DNA of 64,000 nt. Source: Primulina eburnea (lineage: Eukaryota; Streptophyta; Magnoliopsida; Lamiales; Gesneriaceae). Below, in pieces: positions 44,460 through 56,349 of this stretch. A program made the translations under genes and the position numbers. The stretch lies in NCBI RefSeq assembly GCF_022965805.1, contig NC_133103.1, positions 32,861,635 to 32,925,634 of the forward strand, written 5' to 3'. The notes under the pieces are model-generated. The model was given only the letters and a program-made list of their open reading frames with translations, was not told the origin of the DNA and made no database searches. Every line of letters begins with the position of its first letter. Position 1 is the first letter of the stretch.

Positions 44460-47400
44460 TATAACGGCCCGAAAATCCGTGTTTGAAAATTTGCGGAAAA
44501 TTTAATTTTTTTATAAATAATTAAAATTGCCTCTTTCATAAATGAACTGATAAATAAAATTTGATGTTCAAAATTGCAGCGGAAGAAATTAACATTTTCG
44601 AAATAACAGTAAAAGTTTATCCAACGACAATCAAAATGTTTGAGCAATCAAATAACAATAAATGCTGAACTAAGGTCCTCGGGTCCTACTACTGCCGACT
44701 CGAGTTGGCTCACTGGTCCCCGCCCTCGGTCCCGACATCATCAGTACCTACAACAATCAATTCTAGTGAGTCTAAAGACTCAGCATGCATATATCGTAAA
44801 TAACGAGTAAATAATATAGTAAAATTTGCATGGGATAAAAATATCATGTCATGAGGCATAATGTGAGAATAACTTGTCATGAGCAATTATAATATGTGCA
44901 TAACTGAACTGAAAATCATAGTGAAAATTTTTGCTGCTTGGAGCCCTGTCATGAAATCACTTGTAATAATTTTCTTGTGAGATTATGGTCTACGCAAGTG
45001 GCCCCTGAACTGAACTGAACTGACCGGTAACTGGCGACCGGACCGGTAACTGGCGACATGATTTAATAATGTACGTCTGACCAGACTACTGCCACAGTAT
45101 ACTGGGTGAAACAACTGAACTGACCGGTAACTGGCGACCGGATTTAATCATGATAGTAAAGTGGCCACAAGCAATATCGCATAAATCTCAAAAATGAATA
45201 TTTTGCACGTAATATAATTAACCAACATAATTAAATATGAACAATTTTGATCTTCTTGCATTAAAATCATGTACTTGAGATATTTAAAAATATCTATATG
45301 GCTTGATTGAAGAGTGAAAGAAGATATAAACATGACTTGGTTTGTTTTGACAGAAAACAAACGAAATAACGACGCGACGTGGCGGAGACGGAGTGCTCTT
45401 CAGTTTCTCACTTTTTCTCTCTTAATTCCTGTAAATCAAGCATGCACCATAATTATTATAATAGCGAAAAAATCGTAAACGTGATGCATGTTCGTAAACG
45501 TGATGCATGAAGATTTAAAAATATCATGATTTGTGCTCAGGGCGCTGCTAGGAGTAAAATCTTACCCCGGGTGCAAAATGACCATTTTGCCCCTGAAAAC
45601 CCAAAAATTACCATTTTACCCCTGGACCTCTAAAATTGACCCGAAGCTTACCAAACTCCTTAAAATAATCCAAAACATATTTTAAAAGTATTCCTAGACG
45701 TAAACTTGGGCCCAACGTCAAACTTATTCGATTCGTTTTAAAACTTGGACCGAAGTCTCGGTTTTATCCCGAATCGAACAGAAACTCAACCAAAATTTCT
45801 CTCAACTTTTTACCATATCTTAAAAAAACTTGAAAGGTCCAAAGAACTCCAAAACCAGGCTCTTAAACATTCGGTCCACCCCTGAAACGATGCTGGAAAA
45901 ATTTAGCAACTTCCGTACCCAAAAACCATAATACCTCACGCCCCTTCTTGAGATCTAGCCTACTCCCGGTTGATCCTGCCCCGACTCAACCCTCTTTAGG
46001 CCATCCTAGGACAACCCTACACCTACTGAACCCACGCAAAATATCCCATGCACGCTAGAGTTCCCAACTCCTCGCTAAACCTCCCTAGATGCTCGACCAA
46101 GACCCTCCTCGATGCAACTCCCTCGCGCTGCTCTCAAGTCAAGACCAGCAAGCTTCGAGCTCCTCCAGATCGTGACTCAGACTCATCAGAGACCAGTCCA
46201 CGGCCTGGAGATTCCCTCAACCCGTCGGCCTCGCCTTTTGTCCAATCCCCAACCCGAACGAGCCCTCCATCGCGAGAATCACTCGGCTCTTCAACCTACA
46301 GCAGACCCCAACCGATTATAACCCCCAACCGACATCTTGACACATACAACAGCCCCTTAACATTCAGTACTTGAAGCCCCTTGCACAACATACCAGAAAA
46401 ACGTGAACAACGATCATAAGATGCAAGAAAACGCAAGGGAACCGAATTCCTTTCAATGACATGCTTGGATTGGAAATATTTATGCATGAACACAAAAATC
46501 AGTATAAAAACGTGTATGATGGGTAAAGAATGATACAAATGAGTGCCTAATGAAAACTCTTGGACAAAAGATCGGTGAGTCAACAACCGAAGAAAGGAAA
46601 ATCTTGCTTGAGGAGGAAAATGGTTCCACCGACACCTTGCAGGAGCAACTCACGAGAAAGCTTGTGAGTGGAGGGGATGGGCGGCTGATTGGTGTGATTA
46701 GGTTTAGTGGGGGGAGCTTAGGGCAACAATTAGGTGCTAATTATATAGTTTAAGATTAGATAAATGGGCCCTAATTTGGTTTTAAAAGATATTAAAATGG
46801 GTTGGGGTCCATTTAGCTTAAAAGTAAGCCCATTAAGTCCAAACACACTCCCGAAAAATATTTCGTATTGAAAAGCTTTTGAAAATATAAACCGAACCCT
46901 CAAAAAGTCCCCCGATTCGACAAAATTTGCGTACCGTTAAAAATAAAAATCATGCGGGTAAAAATACCCAATAAATTCCCATTCTTGAAAAATACTTTTA
47001 AAATAATCTTATATTAAATAATAAAAATTAATCGTGCAATTAAAATAATTTTCTTGAAAATTCCTCGGTCTCCGATCCTCGTTCGAACGTGAAATGCACC
47101 TAGAAATCCTAATGCGTGAACTTTTAAAATTTCATAAATTAAATTCTACCATTAATGAATTATGCATAAAATGCATAAAAATAATTAAACATAAATTAAT
47201 GAAATAAACATGCATTTAATGCTTTAAAACATTTAAATAAAATACCAAAGAAGTTTAATAACTTGCATGCATGCCAACTTTTTAAATTATATTTACTAAC
47301 ATGCTAAATTACCACTTCTTAAATAAGTCTTTATTAACTTATCTCAATACTCCATCTCCAGTCCGACATCACTTATTTTACTGAAAAGATAACAATTAAA

Positions 47401-47523
47401 CTACTGCGTAAAATAAATAAATTTAAAGAAAAGAATTTAAATACTCATACAATGAAAATCATTTTAATTTTAAATACTAGAATTATGCATGGCTTATACG
47501 CAGTCCAATTTATGGGTTCTACA
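44460..47523 (-). repeat. Solo LTR of the TekC family (3064 bp) inside GypD RT
   Basis: On the minus strand it begins TGTAGAACCCATAAATTGG and ends TTTTCGGGCCGTTATA. The corresponding TekC ends are TGTAGAACCCGTAAATC and TTTCGGGCCTTTACA. A perfect TAATG duplication flanks it and no internal element sequence remains, the mark of LTR-LTR recombination. It keeps the palindrome TGAGTCTTTAGACTCA (44782-44767) and hairpin repeats at about 45022-45140. The Pro/Ser-rich open frame at 46048-46374 shows no known domain. Confidence 0.9.
45020..45140 (-). repeat. Hairpin repeats in the solo LTR
   Basis: GACCGGTAACTGGCGACC-like units occur at about 45022, 45041 and 45121. They lie 560-680 bp from the LTR 3' end, matching the position of the TekC GGTCGCCAGTGACC array. 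Confidence 0.7.
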
Positions 47524-47528
47524 TAATG
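47524..47528. other. Solo-LTR target-site duplication, right copy (TAATG)
   Basis: Exact match to 44455-44459. Confidence 0.9.
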
Positions 47529-49174
47529 ATAGCCTTATCGTAAATCAATCTTCGAAAAGATAGCGGCTCATTGTAATTGATCAAATAAATCATCAATTCT
47601 GGGGAGTGGATATCTGTTTTTGATTTTAACTTTATTCAACTCCCTATAATCAATACATAGACGAAGGGTACCGTCTTTCTTCTTTACAAATAAAACAGGT
47701 GCACCCCACGGTGAAAAGCTCGGTCTAATAAACTATTTATCAAGTAACTCCTGTAACCGTTCTTTCTATTCTTTCATTTCTGTAGGAGCTTTTGAGATCA
47801 GGTGAGTTCCTGCCACAACATCAATTACAAATTCGATCTCTCTATCTGGGGGTAAGCCTGTAACATCATCGAGAAATATCTCTGGAATCTCACAAACAAT
47901 ATCTGTATCTTTTTATTCACGAACCGATGGATCAATAACTAAAACAGATGCTAAATATCCTTGACACCCCTTATGTAGTAATTTACAAGACTTCATACAA
48001 GAGATTATACGAAGAGGTAAGGATATACCTGCACTTGCTACTTTGAATGGTTAGCTCCTACTGGTGCAAACTTGATCATCGTTATGCCACAATCAATAGT
48101 AACTCTGTACTTCGAGAGCCAATCCATTCCAAATATCACATCAAAATTGGTCATTTTCAAAAATATCAATTCAGCATACATCTGATGGCCTTGGACATAT
48201 ATTGGACAACCTCGCACAATTTGATATGTCTGTAATTCTTGCCCGGAAGGTAAGGCTATGGCAAGTTGTGTCTATGTTGTACTTGCTGTAATGCCCAGTC
48301 TCCTTACAAACGATTCCGAAATAAAGGAATGTGTGGCTCTTGAATCTAGTAAAACATTAGCAGTGATACCAGAAATCAAGAACATACCAGTGATCATCGA
48401 TATATCCGCATCCACTTCCTCTTTAGTCATGGAGAAAAGGCATCCCTGTACTTTCTCAGAACTCCCTTGACAATTCTGGCGAGATGTCCTGGCTTTTTGC
48501 AATGATAACAAACATTGGAACATTGCATACATTCCCTGCCGTGAATTTTGCCACATTTAGGACAAGGTGGTCTGTCCTATTCTTTACGTGGAGGGGGACC
48601 CTTGCCACGGGGTTCCTCTGGTCGAGTACCTTTGCTATTGGTCTTTTTGTCTTGTCCTATTCCTTCGCTCTTTTGAAAGTACTGCTGCCTTCGCTGTTTC
48701 CAGTCTCTGTCAATTTCTTGTTCATCCTGTTCTGCCATAAGTGCTCTTTCCACTATCTCCCCATATGTAGAAAATTTCGACATCCTTACATCTCGTTTAA
48801 TTTCAGAGCGAAGTCCCTGCATGAAGTGTTCGCCCTTACTTATGTCATCCGTTGCAATATATGGTACATATTGGACTTCAGCCTCAAATTGTTGTATGTA
48901 TTCAGTCATTGACATGGTTCCTTGTTTCAAATTAAGGAAATCACTGCTTTCTTGGCTCGTACATCCTTGCTAAAATATTTGTTGTAAAATATGGATTTAA
49001 ATGTATCCCACGTCAATGGTATCGCAGGTAATACCACCCTTGCACTCTCCCACCATATCCTTGCATGTTTTGTTAACAAAAAGATGGCACAATTTACTTT
49101 GTCTAGATCTTCCATGTGTAGCTAGGAGAAGATGTATTCCAATGATTTAATCCATTCTTCTGCTGCTACCGTAT
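47529..49174 (-). pseudogene. gag-pol: GypD gag, protease and start of RT
   Basis: On the minus strand from 49174: Gag core with EEWIKSLEYIF, the CAIFLLTKHARIWWE block (about 49090-49050) and EAEVQYVPYIATDD. A nucleocapsid knuckle near 48500 (CYHCKKPGHLARI) lacks the last Cys. The frame then runs without interruption through FSMTKEEVDADISMITG into protease, where the active site reads LLDSRATHSFIS: Gly of DSG is Arg. RT starts with [15 protein letters not shown] sequence (about 47660). A TAA follows FSKIDLR at the RT break. Several frameshifts are present. There is no GT...AG insertion at the gag-protease join (about 48390). Confidence 0.85.
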
Positions 49175-49179
49175 CAATG

Positions 49180-50072
49180 TGATATGATTGATTAACGTAT
49201 CAAGAGTGTTTAGAAGGGGGGGTTTAATAAACACTCACAATTAAAATTGATCTTTTGAATTTTGAGTTCAGTTTGGTTACAAACTGATTCTCGGAATCTT
49301 GTTGGTCAATGACAATCAGTTAAACTGAATTAGTTGCGGAAAGTAACTGACTGAAAGATAGAATAAAAAAATAAAATACGCAAGAATTGTTTCTGGATGT
49401 TCGAAGATTTAAATTACTCCTACGTCACCCCTTCTATCTCAAGGATAGGATTTCAACTAAAAGACTTTGATCAAATACAAGAATTGTACTGACCCACTTC
49501 AGTTTGGACTTCTCACTGCCAAAAACTGAAACTCTTAGTATTACAGAGAATTCTCAGTGCGTAACTGATCTTAGCACGATTAATACGAAGTACTAGTGAA
49601 CTCAAATTGTAGCCTTGACTGCTATGAATAAATCAAGTAAGACTGAGCTAAGATTTTGGCAGAATGACAACAAGCTTTGAATCGAGTGATCTTGTTGTTT
49701 TTCAGCTGCTCTTTTGTCATATTTATAAGCTTCCCTTCCAACGGTAACTTGATGTATATTTGAATCTTTGTATCCGTTGACTGCCACTTCATTATTTCTT
49801 GGGCTTTGTTTGCTTCATTTATTGTAATGCGGCGGTTTTTAGCTTTAGCCGAAATGCGTTGTTCCAAGCTGTATTGATTGAAGTGCGTCGTTCAACATTC
49901 AGTTGCAGTCTTTTATGTCTCTTTGTCGGTTGACGTGTTTCAGTTACAGGTGAGGAGAATAACTAAATTTTCAGTTGCGTAGATTCAGTTGCTGAGTTCA
50001 ATTTGCTTGATCAGTTGGTTCGTATTTTCAGTTTGTTCATATTTTTCAAACTCCAGAATTTAGTTTCCAACA
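49180..50072 (-). repeat. SireJ 3' LTR (893 bp)
   Basis: On the minus strand it starts TGTTGGAAACTAAATTCTGG at 50072 and ends CAATCATATCA at 49180. It aligns with the SireE LTR at both ends, including CCCCTTCTAAACACTCTT. CAACTG sites are present near its start. Confidence 0.87.
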
Positions 50073-50087
50073 ATTTCCCCCTTTATG
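50073..50087 (-). other. SireJ polypurine tract
   Basis: The minus strand reads ATAAAGGGGGAAAT directly before the LTR start at 50072. Confidence 0.85.
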
Positions 50088-50223
50088 GTGTTTGACAAAA
50101 CTTAGTAAAAATAATAACTGAACGTCTGAACTCATTGTAGATAAAATAAGAGATTGAATTTCTTGAACTGATAGAAGTCTTGAATTAATAACAGCTGAAT
50201 CTAATAATCTGATTAACTGCTTT

Positions 50224-50679
50224 TTAACAAGATGGTTTCTTCTGCTGCTTCTCAAGATGCTCTTTGATTTTTTCCCCATTTTTTTCAAACTCATCTATCT
50301 TCATAGATAATCTTGGAACATCATTGGAAATAATTTTGACATCTGAGGAGATACTTGAGACAACAATTTGTAAGGAAGTCTGCAGCAGTTCCATTTTATT
50401 AGAAACAGAAGTTTCTAATCGCTCAACTAGTTTGCTGATTATATCTTGAGTTGTAAATAGACTTTGAGCTAGACCTCTGTTATTTTTCATCTCATCCACA
50501 GTTTGGGTAAGAGACTCCATGTTGGCTTGGATGGCTTTCAGTTTTGCTGTATCAAATTCAATCGAGGAATCCAATTTGACAGTATGAGAAAATTGTGTTG
50601 ATTGAATTTTCTTGATTTCGGTAAGCATCTGCTGTATATTGTGCTGCATATTCTGTATTTCTTCAAGGACAAGATCCAT
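50224..50679 (-). CDS. SireJ coiled-coil ORF between pol and 3' LTR (env-like position)
   Basis: A 151-residue open frame without internal stops opens MDLVLEEIQNMQHNIQQMLT and is rich in Leu, Ile, Lys and Ser with heptad-like spacing throughout. The end is basic (EHLEKQQKKPSC). I see no signal peptide or membrane segment, and it is not recognisable as an envelope protein. SIRE-type copia elements often carry an extra reading frame at this place, some called env-like. An upstream in-frame part (SPPLQSTD) suggests the original ORF was longer and fused to the deleted region. The role is unknown. Confidence 0.5.
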   Translation of the reverse strand: MDLVLEEIQNMQHNIQQMLTEIKKIQSTQFSHTVKLDSSIEFDTAKLKAIQANMESLTQTVDEMKNNRGLAQSLFTTQDIISKLVERLETSVSNKMELLQTSLQIVVSSISSDVKIISNDVPRLSMKIDEFEKNGEKIKEHLEKQQKKPSC

Positions 50680-50755
50680 ATCTGTGGATTGAAGAGGAGG
50701 TGACTGATCAAATGTTCTTGGTTCCTGTGAGACTTAATCAAAGACCACCATCATG

Positions 50756-51056
50756 CTAGAAGGCTTTGTTCAAATGATATACATGATCAGGAAAGTTGTG
50801 ATTTACAAAACCTGGGGGTTGTTCAACATATACTTCATCTTGTAGTTGACCGTTTACGAATGTACTTTTGACATCCATTTGATAGATTTTGAAGTTCTTG
50901 AATGAAGCATAGGCAAGGAATATTCTGATTGCCTCAAATCTTGCAACTGGTGCATATGTTTCATCGTAATCAATTCCTTCCTCTTGCCTATATCCTTGTG
51001 CTACTAGTCTCGCTTTATTGTGCACAACTGCACCATCCTCGTTTAGTTTGTTCCTC
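50756..51056 (-). pseudogene. pol: SireJ reverse transcriptase fragment
   Basis: On the minus strand [20 protein letters not shown] leads into [20 protein letters not shown], the conserved [12 protein letters not shown] and VYVEQPPGF, then stops at YHLNKAF. The catalytic YVDD box is missing. It is closely related to the SireE RT (37407-37680). At the left end it joins the coiled-coil region directly, so most of RT and RNase H was deleted. Confidence 0.9.
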
Positions 51057-51641
51057 TGCCCTGCACACTGTTTCATCAAAGATCGCTCCAAAAACGGCTC
51101 TTCCGTTCATAATCTGGAAGGGTGGTAAACATGAAAGTTGTAGCCCTATGTCTTGGCTTGAATCTCCAATCGGTTTCAGGTCATTTGGAGGGCTGAGCGA
51201 AAGGTTATGCCTATTCGCCCAACATGTGGCAGTGAAGGAATGACAGTATACACGACACACTTTGGGGCACTTTTGGCTTGTCTTCCACAATGATTTGGAC
51301 AAAACTAAAAACATGAAAGTTGTAGCATTATTTCTCAGCTTTCTAATGGTTATGGCATCACACAATTTGGATCAATATTAATATGATTATGCTAAAACTC
51401 GTAAGAACTACCGTATTTTAATCTCATTTCCTACCAACTTCATCACACTACTTCTATCTACACATCTTACTATCATTATTTAAACAAATATTCATTCTCA
51501 ATACACCATAGAAAATTTAAAAACCTAGTTCAATCTCAATATTGATACTTCAATCATCAAGTGAAATCTAATGAGCTAAATAACTACATAATAAATGAGA
51601 TAACACATTATTATCATTTGTACGAGTAACCGGGTATTACA
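51057..51641 (-). repeat. GypD 5' LTR fragment (start of LTR only)
   Basis: On the minus strand it starts TGTAATACCCGGTTACTCG at 51641 and matches the GypD 3' LTR (41918-41340) over about 580 bp. It ends where SireJ RT begins, with a short CTCTG/TTCTG overlap at the junction. Confidence 0.85.
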
Positions 51642-51646
51642 TTAAT
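51642..51646. other. Target-site duplication TTAAT, right copy (outer insertion)
   Basis: Exact match to 24581-24585. Confidence 0.85.
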
Positions 51647-54112
51647 TTTCTCCCAACTTGTGAATCTTGTCTGAAAGGAAAGATGACCAAATTTCCCTTT
51701 AAGGGCTATGTGGAGCGAGCCAAAGGGTTATTCGATTTGATCCATACCGATGTTTGCGGTCCGCTTAGCATCACCACTAAGCATGGACATGCCTACTTCA
51801 TCACCTTTACCGATGACTTTTCGAGGTATGGGTATGTGTATTTGATGAAATAAAAGTCTGAAGCCTTTGAAAGGTTCAAATAATTCAGAACTGAAGTTGA
51901 GAAACAGTTGGGACGAAGCCTCAAGTCACTTCGATCGGGTCGAGGTGGTGAGTACTTGAGTGCTGAGTTCCAAGAGTATCTTAGGGAGAATGGGATTCTC
52001 TCGCAGTGGACTCCGCCTGCTACACCACAGTTGAATGGTGTTTCGGAGCATCGTAACATGACTTTGATGGACATGGTTCGGTCTATGATGGGGTTCACGG
52101 AGTTGCCGCCATCCTTTTGGGGATATGCGCTTGAGACAGCGACACTGTTGTTGTACAATTCCATTTAAAGGCAGTTGATAAGACACCATATGAGATATGG
52201 ATGGGTAAGCCTCCCAAATATTCTTATCTTAGAATATGGGGGTGCCCTGCTTATGTGAAGCAGGTAGTGGGAGATAAATTGTATAGTCGATCCATTTTAT
52301 GTTACTTTGTGGGATATCCAATGAATTATGTTGGATATTATTTCTATTATCCCCAAGAAACAAAGGTGTTTGTTTCTAGGAATGCAAATTTTTGGAAAAA
52401 GAATTTCTATTGGATAGAAAAAGGGAGATGATAGAACTCGAAGAGGTTCGAGAGACACCCACAATTGAAGAACCCAGACCCGAAGAGCCAAAAGATGAGT
52501 TACAATCTCCTAGAAGATCCGAGAGAGTCTCGATACCACCTATGAGGTATGGTCTGCTTCTTGAAGAGGGCCATGATGAGCCTAACCATGGATGTGATCC
52601 AAGGAACTTTAAGGATGCGTTAAGTGATGCTGATTCATCCAAATGTCTTGATGTAATGGAATCTGAGATGAATCCATGTATTCGAACCAATTGTGTAATC
52701 TCATGGATCCACATGAGGGAATTGTTCCCATAGGGTGTAAATGGATTTACAAGAGGAAACTTGGGGCGGATGGGAAGGTATTGACCCTCAAGGTGCGATT
52801 GGTAGCAAAAGGATATACTCAAAGACAAAGAGTTGACTTTGAGGAAACCTTTTCTCCAGTTGCAATGTTCAAGTCTATAAGGATATTGCTAGCCATAGCT
52901 GCATGGTATGACTATGAGATATGGCACATGGATGTCAAGACAGCCTTTCTTAATGGGGATATTAAGGAAGAGATTTACATGTCTCAACCTGAAGAGTTTA
53001 CATCTGTCGGAAGTGAGCATATGGTATGCAAACTTCAGAGATCTATTTATGATCTAAATCAGGCATCTAGGAGTTGGAACCTTAGATTCGATAGTACAAT
53101 TAAAGAGTTTGGTTTTACTAAGAATCTTGAGGAACCTTGTGTGTATAAGAAGGTCAGTGGGAGTTCTATGACATTCCTGGTGCTTTATGTTGATGACATT
53201 CTACTCATTGGGAATGATGTAGGGATGTTGCAATCAACTAAAATATGGTTAGCAAGTAAGTTCTCGATGGAGGACTTGGGTGAAGAATCTTTTGTAATGG
53301 GAATACAGATTTATAGAGATAGATAAAGAAGATTGCTTGGTCTCACCCAGTCCACATACATTGATACCATCGTTAAGCGGTTCTCGATGGATGAGTCCAA
53401 GAGAGGACATCTATCAATGTGTCATGGCGTGTCCCTATCCAAGTCTATGTCTCCCAAGATTGATGCAGAGATAGCGACGATGACAAGCATTCCTTATGAA
53501 TTGGCGATTGGTAGTATCATGTATGAGATGATATCTACACGTCCTGACGTGGCTTTTGCACTAAGTGTAGTGAGTAGATATCAATCGAACCCTGGTCTTC
53601 CACATTGGAAAGCTGTGAAAGACATCCTCAAGTATTTGAGAAGGACCAATAAGTTATTATTGGTCTATGGGGGTGGAGAACTGAAATTGGAAGGCTATAC
53701 CGACTATAACTTCCAATGCGATATCGATGACTCAAAATCAACCCTTGGGTTCGTATTCATGCTCAATTGTTCTGTTTTCTGTTGGAAGAGTTCCAAACAA
53801 TACAGTACTGCGGATTCCACCAATGAGGCCGAATACATTGCTGCATCAGCTGTAGCAAAGGAGGCCGTTTGGTTAAGGAATTCTGTCCAAGAGTTGGGCG
53901 TCATTCCTAATGGAATTGCTCCAGTCCCAGTGTTTTGTGACAACACGGGAGCCATTGCTCAGGCGAAGGAGCCAATGTCTCATTAGAAATCCAAACATGT
54001 ATTGAGAAAGTAACACTTCCTCCGAGATATTGTGGAAAGAGGAGAAGTGCCGATTGACAAAGTCGGTTCCGCAGATAATGTTTCTGATCCACTAACTAAG
54101 CCTTTACCTTAA
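51647..54112 (+). pseudogene. pol: CopH pol continuation: integrase, RT, RNase H
   Basis: It resumes with LPTCESCLKGKMTKFPFKG, giving the CC half of the zinc site begun before 24585. The integrase core has LIHTDVCGPL, the RSGRGGEYLS Asp region (Asp position is Gly) and PQLNGVSEHRN. RT has VRLVAKGYTQRQRVDFEETF, WHMDVKTAFLNG and the intact catalytic LYVDDILLIGN (about 53190). RNase H has EAEYIAASAVAKEAVWL and FCDNTGAIAQAK. Lesions: TAA near 51851 and 51880, frame changes near 52165, 52400 and 52700, a stop at 53324, and TAG at about 53984. It ends near 54112. Confidence 0.9.
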
Positions 54113-54169
54113 CCCTTGTTCAAGAAGCATCGCAAATCGATGGGTTTGAAGCATATGGGTAGTTGGCTC

Positions 54170-54186
54170 TAGTGCAAGTGGGAGAT
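54170..54186 (+). other. CopH polypurine tract
   Basis: CAAGTGGGAGAT lies directly before the 3' LTR start TGTTAGAGTAGG. Confidence 0.8.
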
Positions 54187-54748
54187 TGTTAGAGTAGGTG
54201 CCCGTCGAGCCAAGTGTTGGCCGATAGTTCACATTGAAACTCTATGTATAAACAATCATTATTTTAATAATATTTGAAAATTTTGTTTTGGCACATCTTT
54301 ATTTTTATATTCATGCTAGTTGCATAGATAAAGTCGTTGAATGTTAGAAATTTTTCTCAAAATCATGTCTTTACGTATACACGAACATGATAAAACTATA
54401 TGCGGAAATAGATCGAGTATTACCTCCGGCCATTGAAAATAAAAATAGTAGAAAGAATATGAGATGTTCATATGATGAGTATCATGAAACTCATAATTGG
54501 AATATTCTATATTCTAAAACAATTCCTAGTCGATTCAGCCGCCGCTAAGAATGATTTAGGCCGCTAGAGTTCGAGACTAGTATCTGCGATGTGAGTACCA
54601 TGTTTCATTGGTAGGGGACATTGTGATGTCCGAACATGCGGATAGGTGCTCCTTGTAGAGTGCATTGAACAACCATCCATAAAAGACTTTCCAAGTGGTT
54701 CTCACTTATCGAGTGGAAACGTCCTAGTTTATGGTTGTACACCATTAG
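54187..54748 (+). repeat. CopH 3' LTR, first part, interrupted by TekA
   Basis: It begins TGTTAGAGTAGGTGCCCGTC after the polypurine tract. It is cut at ATTAG (54744-54748), which should be the TekA duplication; the other copy and the rest of the LTR lie beyond the window. No match was found left of gag. Confidence 0.72.
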
Positions 54749-56184
54749 TGTAGTGCCCAAATTCAGTACACGTATAACCCATGTATTTATTTAATTAGTA
54801 AATCCTTTAATTAATTTTAAATGAGTTTTAGCCATGCATAATTTATGAAAATACCTTATTTTAAATTATTCATGTTTATGTGATATACATTAAAATGTTT
54901 TTCAGGTTTCATGTTTCAGGCGTTTATTCGAGGCGGGATCGAGGAGTAGAGACCGGGGACGATATTGGAAAAATTTAAAAGATGAGATTTTATTTTAAGT
55001 TTAGGATGAGGAATTTTAACTAAATTATTGAGTTTTAGTATTTTTAAGCCGAAATCATTTATTTAGTGATTTTAAGAGTTTAAAACTTTTAAAATTAGCA
55101 CTAGTGTGTGTTTATTTTAATCTAGGGGTTTTGTTAAAGTAAATTGTAGGATTTTAATTAAAGTTAGTGGAGGGTTATGTTTTTAATTAAGTTGCTGATT
55201 ATTTATTGAGCAACTTTGACCCTAATTACCTACACCTACACACGCACACACACGTTTTTACACATACCAAACTCACGCACACCACACACACAATCACTTT
55301 TCAGCTTTTAAAATTTTGAGAGAAGAAGATAGCTAGGGTTCTTGTCTTTGTAGCAGCCGCCCCTTCCTCTCTGAAATTCCAGCAAAGTTTTGTTGTGTTT
55401 TCTTCAAAGAAAATCGCCTCACGTTCGTCCCGGATCAACCTAGCATCCTTCTCCACTTCGGTGACGCCGTTTCGGTAACGTTTGATATCATAAGGCACTT
55501 ATATTCTATTATTTCTGCATCGATCCTGTCATATTATGTGTTGTGTTATTTTTATGTGTAAAAATTCATGTGTGACATTCGTCGTTTGAGCGGAAAATGG
55601 TTTGAATGCATTTTGAAATACTTTTTAGATCTGAAATCTCGTAACTTACTGTTCTGTTGAAAACTGCGATTTTTCCGTCGGGATTTTAAGAAAACTTTCA
55701 ACTAGAAAATTGTAGAACTTTTTGATGCCTTCGATTTGACATAAAATTCGAGATTTGTGGATGAAAATTGAGTGAGTTATGGCGCTTTTCGTGGGACTGC
55801 TCAAACTGCGACTTTTACGAAAATTGTGTTCTTGAAGTTTCTATGTTGCAGGCTTGATTGGGGATCGACGGGTGATCGTTTCTGCCTCTAGGTATGATTA
55901 GTATGATGTTGGGATGTTAATTGATACGTAGTTTTGTGTCGATAGGCGCTCGAATGCATTAGAAGTCGTAGGAAACGAATTGGTGTCAATTTCTACGTTT
56001 TGAATTGGAGGTGTCGTAGGGTGAACATCGTTGCTTTGGGTGGTTGTACGATTTTGGTTTGATGTTATGGCATGCTAGGATGGGTCTCGGGGTGTCGATT
56101 CATGTTACGTGCAATCGAGTCTAGGATGATAAGCATTGCGTGTTAAGAATTTTCGTGAATTTCAGATTTGCGCGGGTGCACAGA

Positions 56185-56349
56185 CCCTTACCCGGACCTC
56201 CACACGGGGTCCGTGCCTTTGTTCTTCTGGAGTGCCTTTTTCCAGAGTCTACATGGACCTAAGCACGGGGTCCGTGTCTTCCCTTTTCTGCACACACATT
56301 TTACAGTACCTACACGGACCCGGAGCCGGACCTGGGCACGAGGTCCGTG
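56185..56349 (+). repeat. Hairpin array CACGGGGTCCGTG in the TekA 5' LTR
   Basis: Cores start at 56203, 56264 and 56337 (variant CACGAGGTCCGTG): spacings 61 and 73. The 61-bp gap is one 12-bp deletion short of 73. CGGACC or TGGACC arms and a TTTTACAGT phrase precede the units, as in CrmG. Confidence 0.85.

Larger units (their letters stand above)
49180..51056 (-). mobile_element. SireJ: SIRE-like copia remnant, minus strand
   Basis: It keeps an RT fragment, a coiled-coil open frame, a polypurine tract and a 3' LTR. The 5' LTR, gag, protease, integrase and most of RT and RNase H are gone. It sits between GypD gag and the GypD 5' LTR fragment, so deletion removed both its own 5' part and the adjoining GypD 5' end. 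Confidence 0.82.
24586..51641 (-). mobile_element. GypD: Ty3 element on the minus strand, host of a nested cluster
   Basis: The two outer ends carry the TTAAT duplication. On the minus strand the order is a 5' LTR fragment (51641-51057), SireJ remnant, gag and protease (49174-47900), RT start (to 47529), solo LTR, the rest of RT to integrase C-terminus (44454-41932), polypurine tract, and a 3' LTR split into three pieces by GypF and CrmG. It inserted into CopH integrase. Unlike the Tek elements it has no intron at the gag-protease junction. Broad lineage: chromovirus, Tekay-like. Confidence 0.72.

Noticed and set aside
46048..46374. Pro/Ser-rich 108-residue open frame
   Set aside because: It lies inside the solo LTR, in a GC-richer part, with no domain and no match to TekC coding sequence.
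49602..49867. Minus-strand open frames in the SireJ LTR
   Set aside because: They lie wholly inside an LTR, are short and share no recognisable motif.
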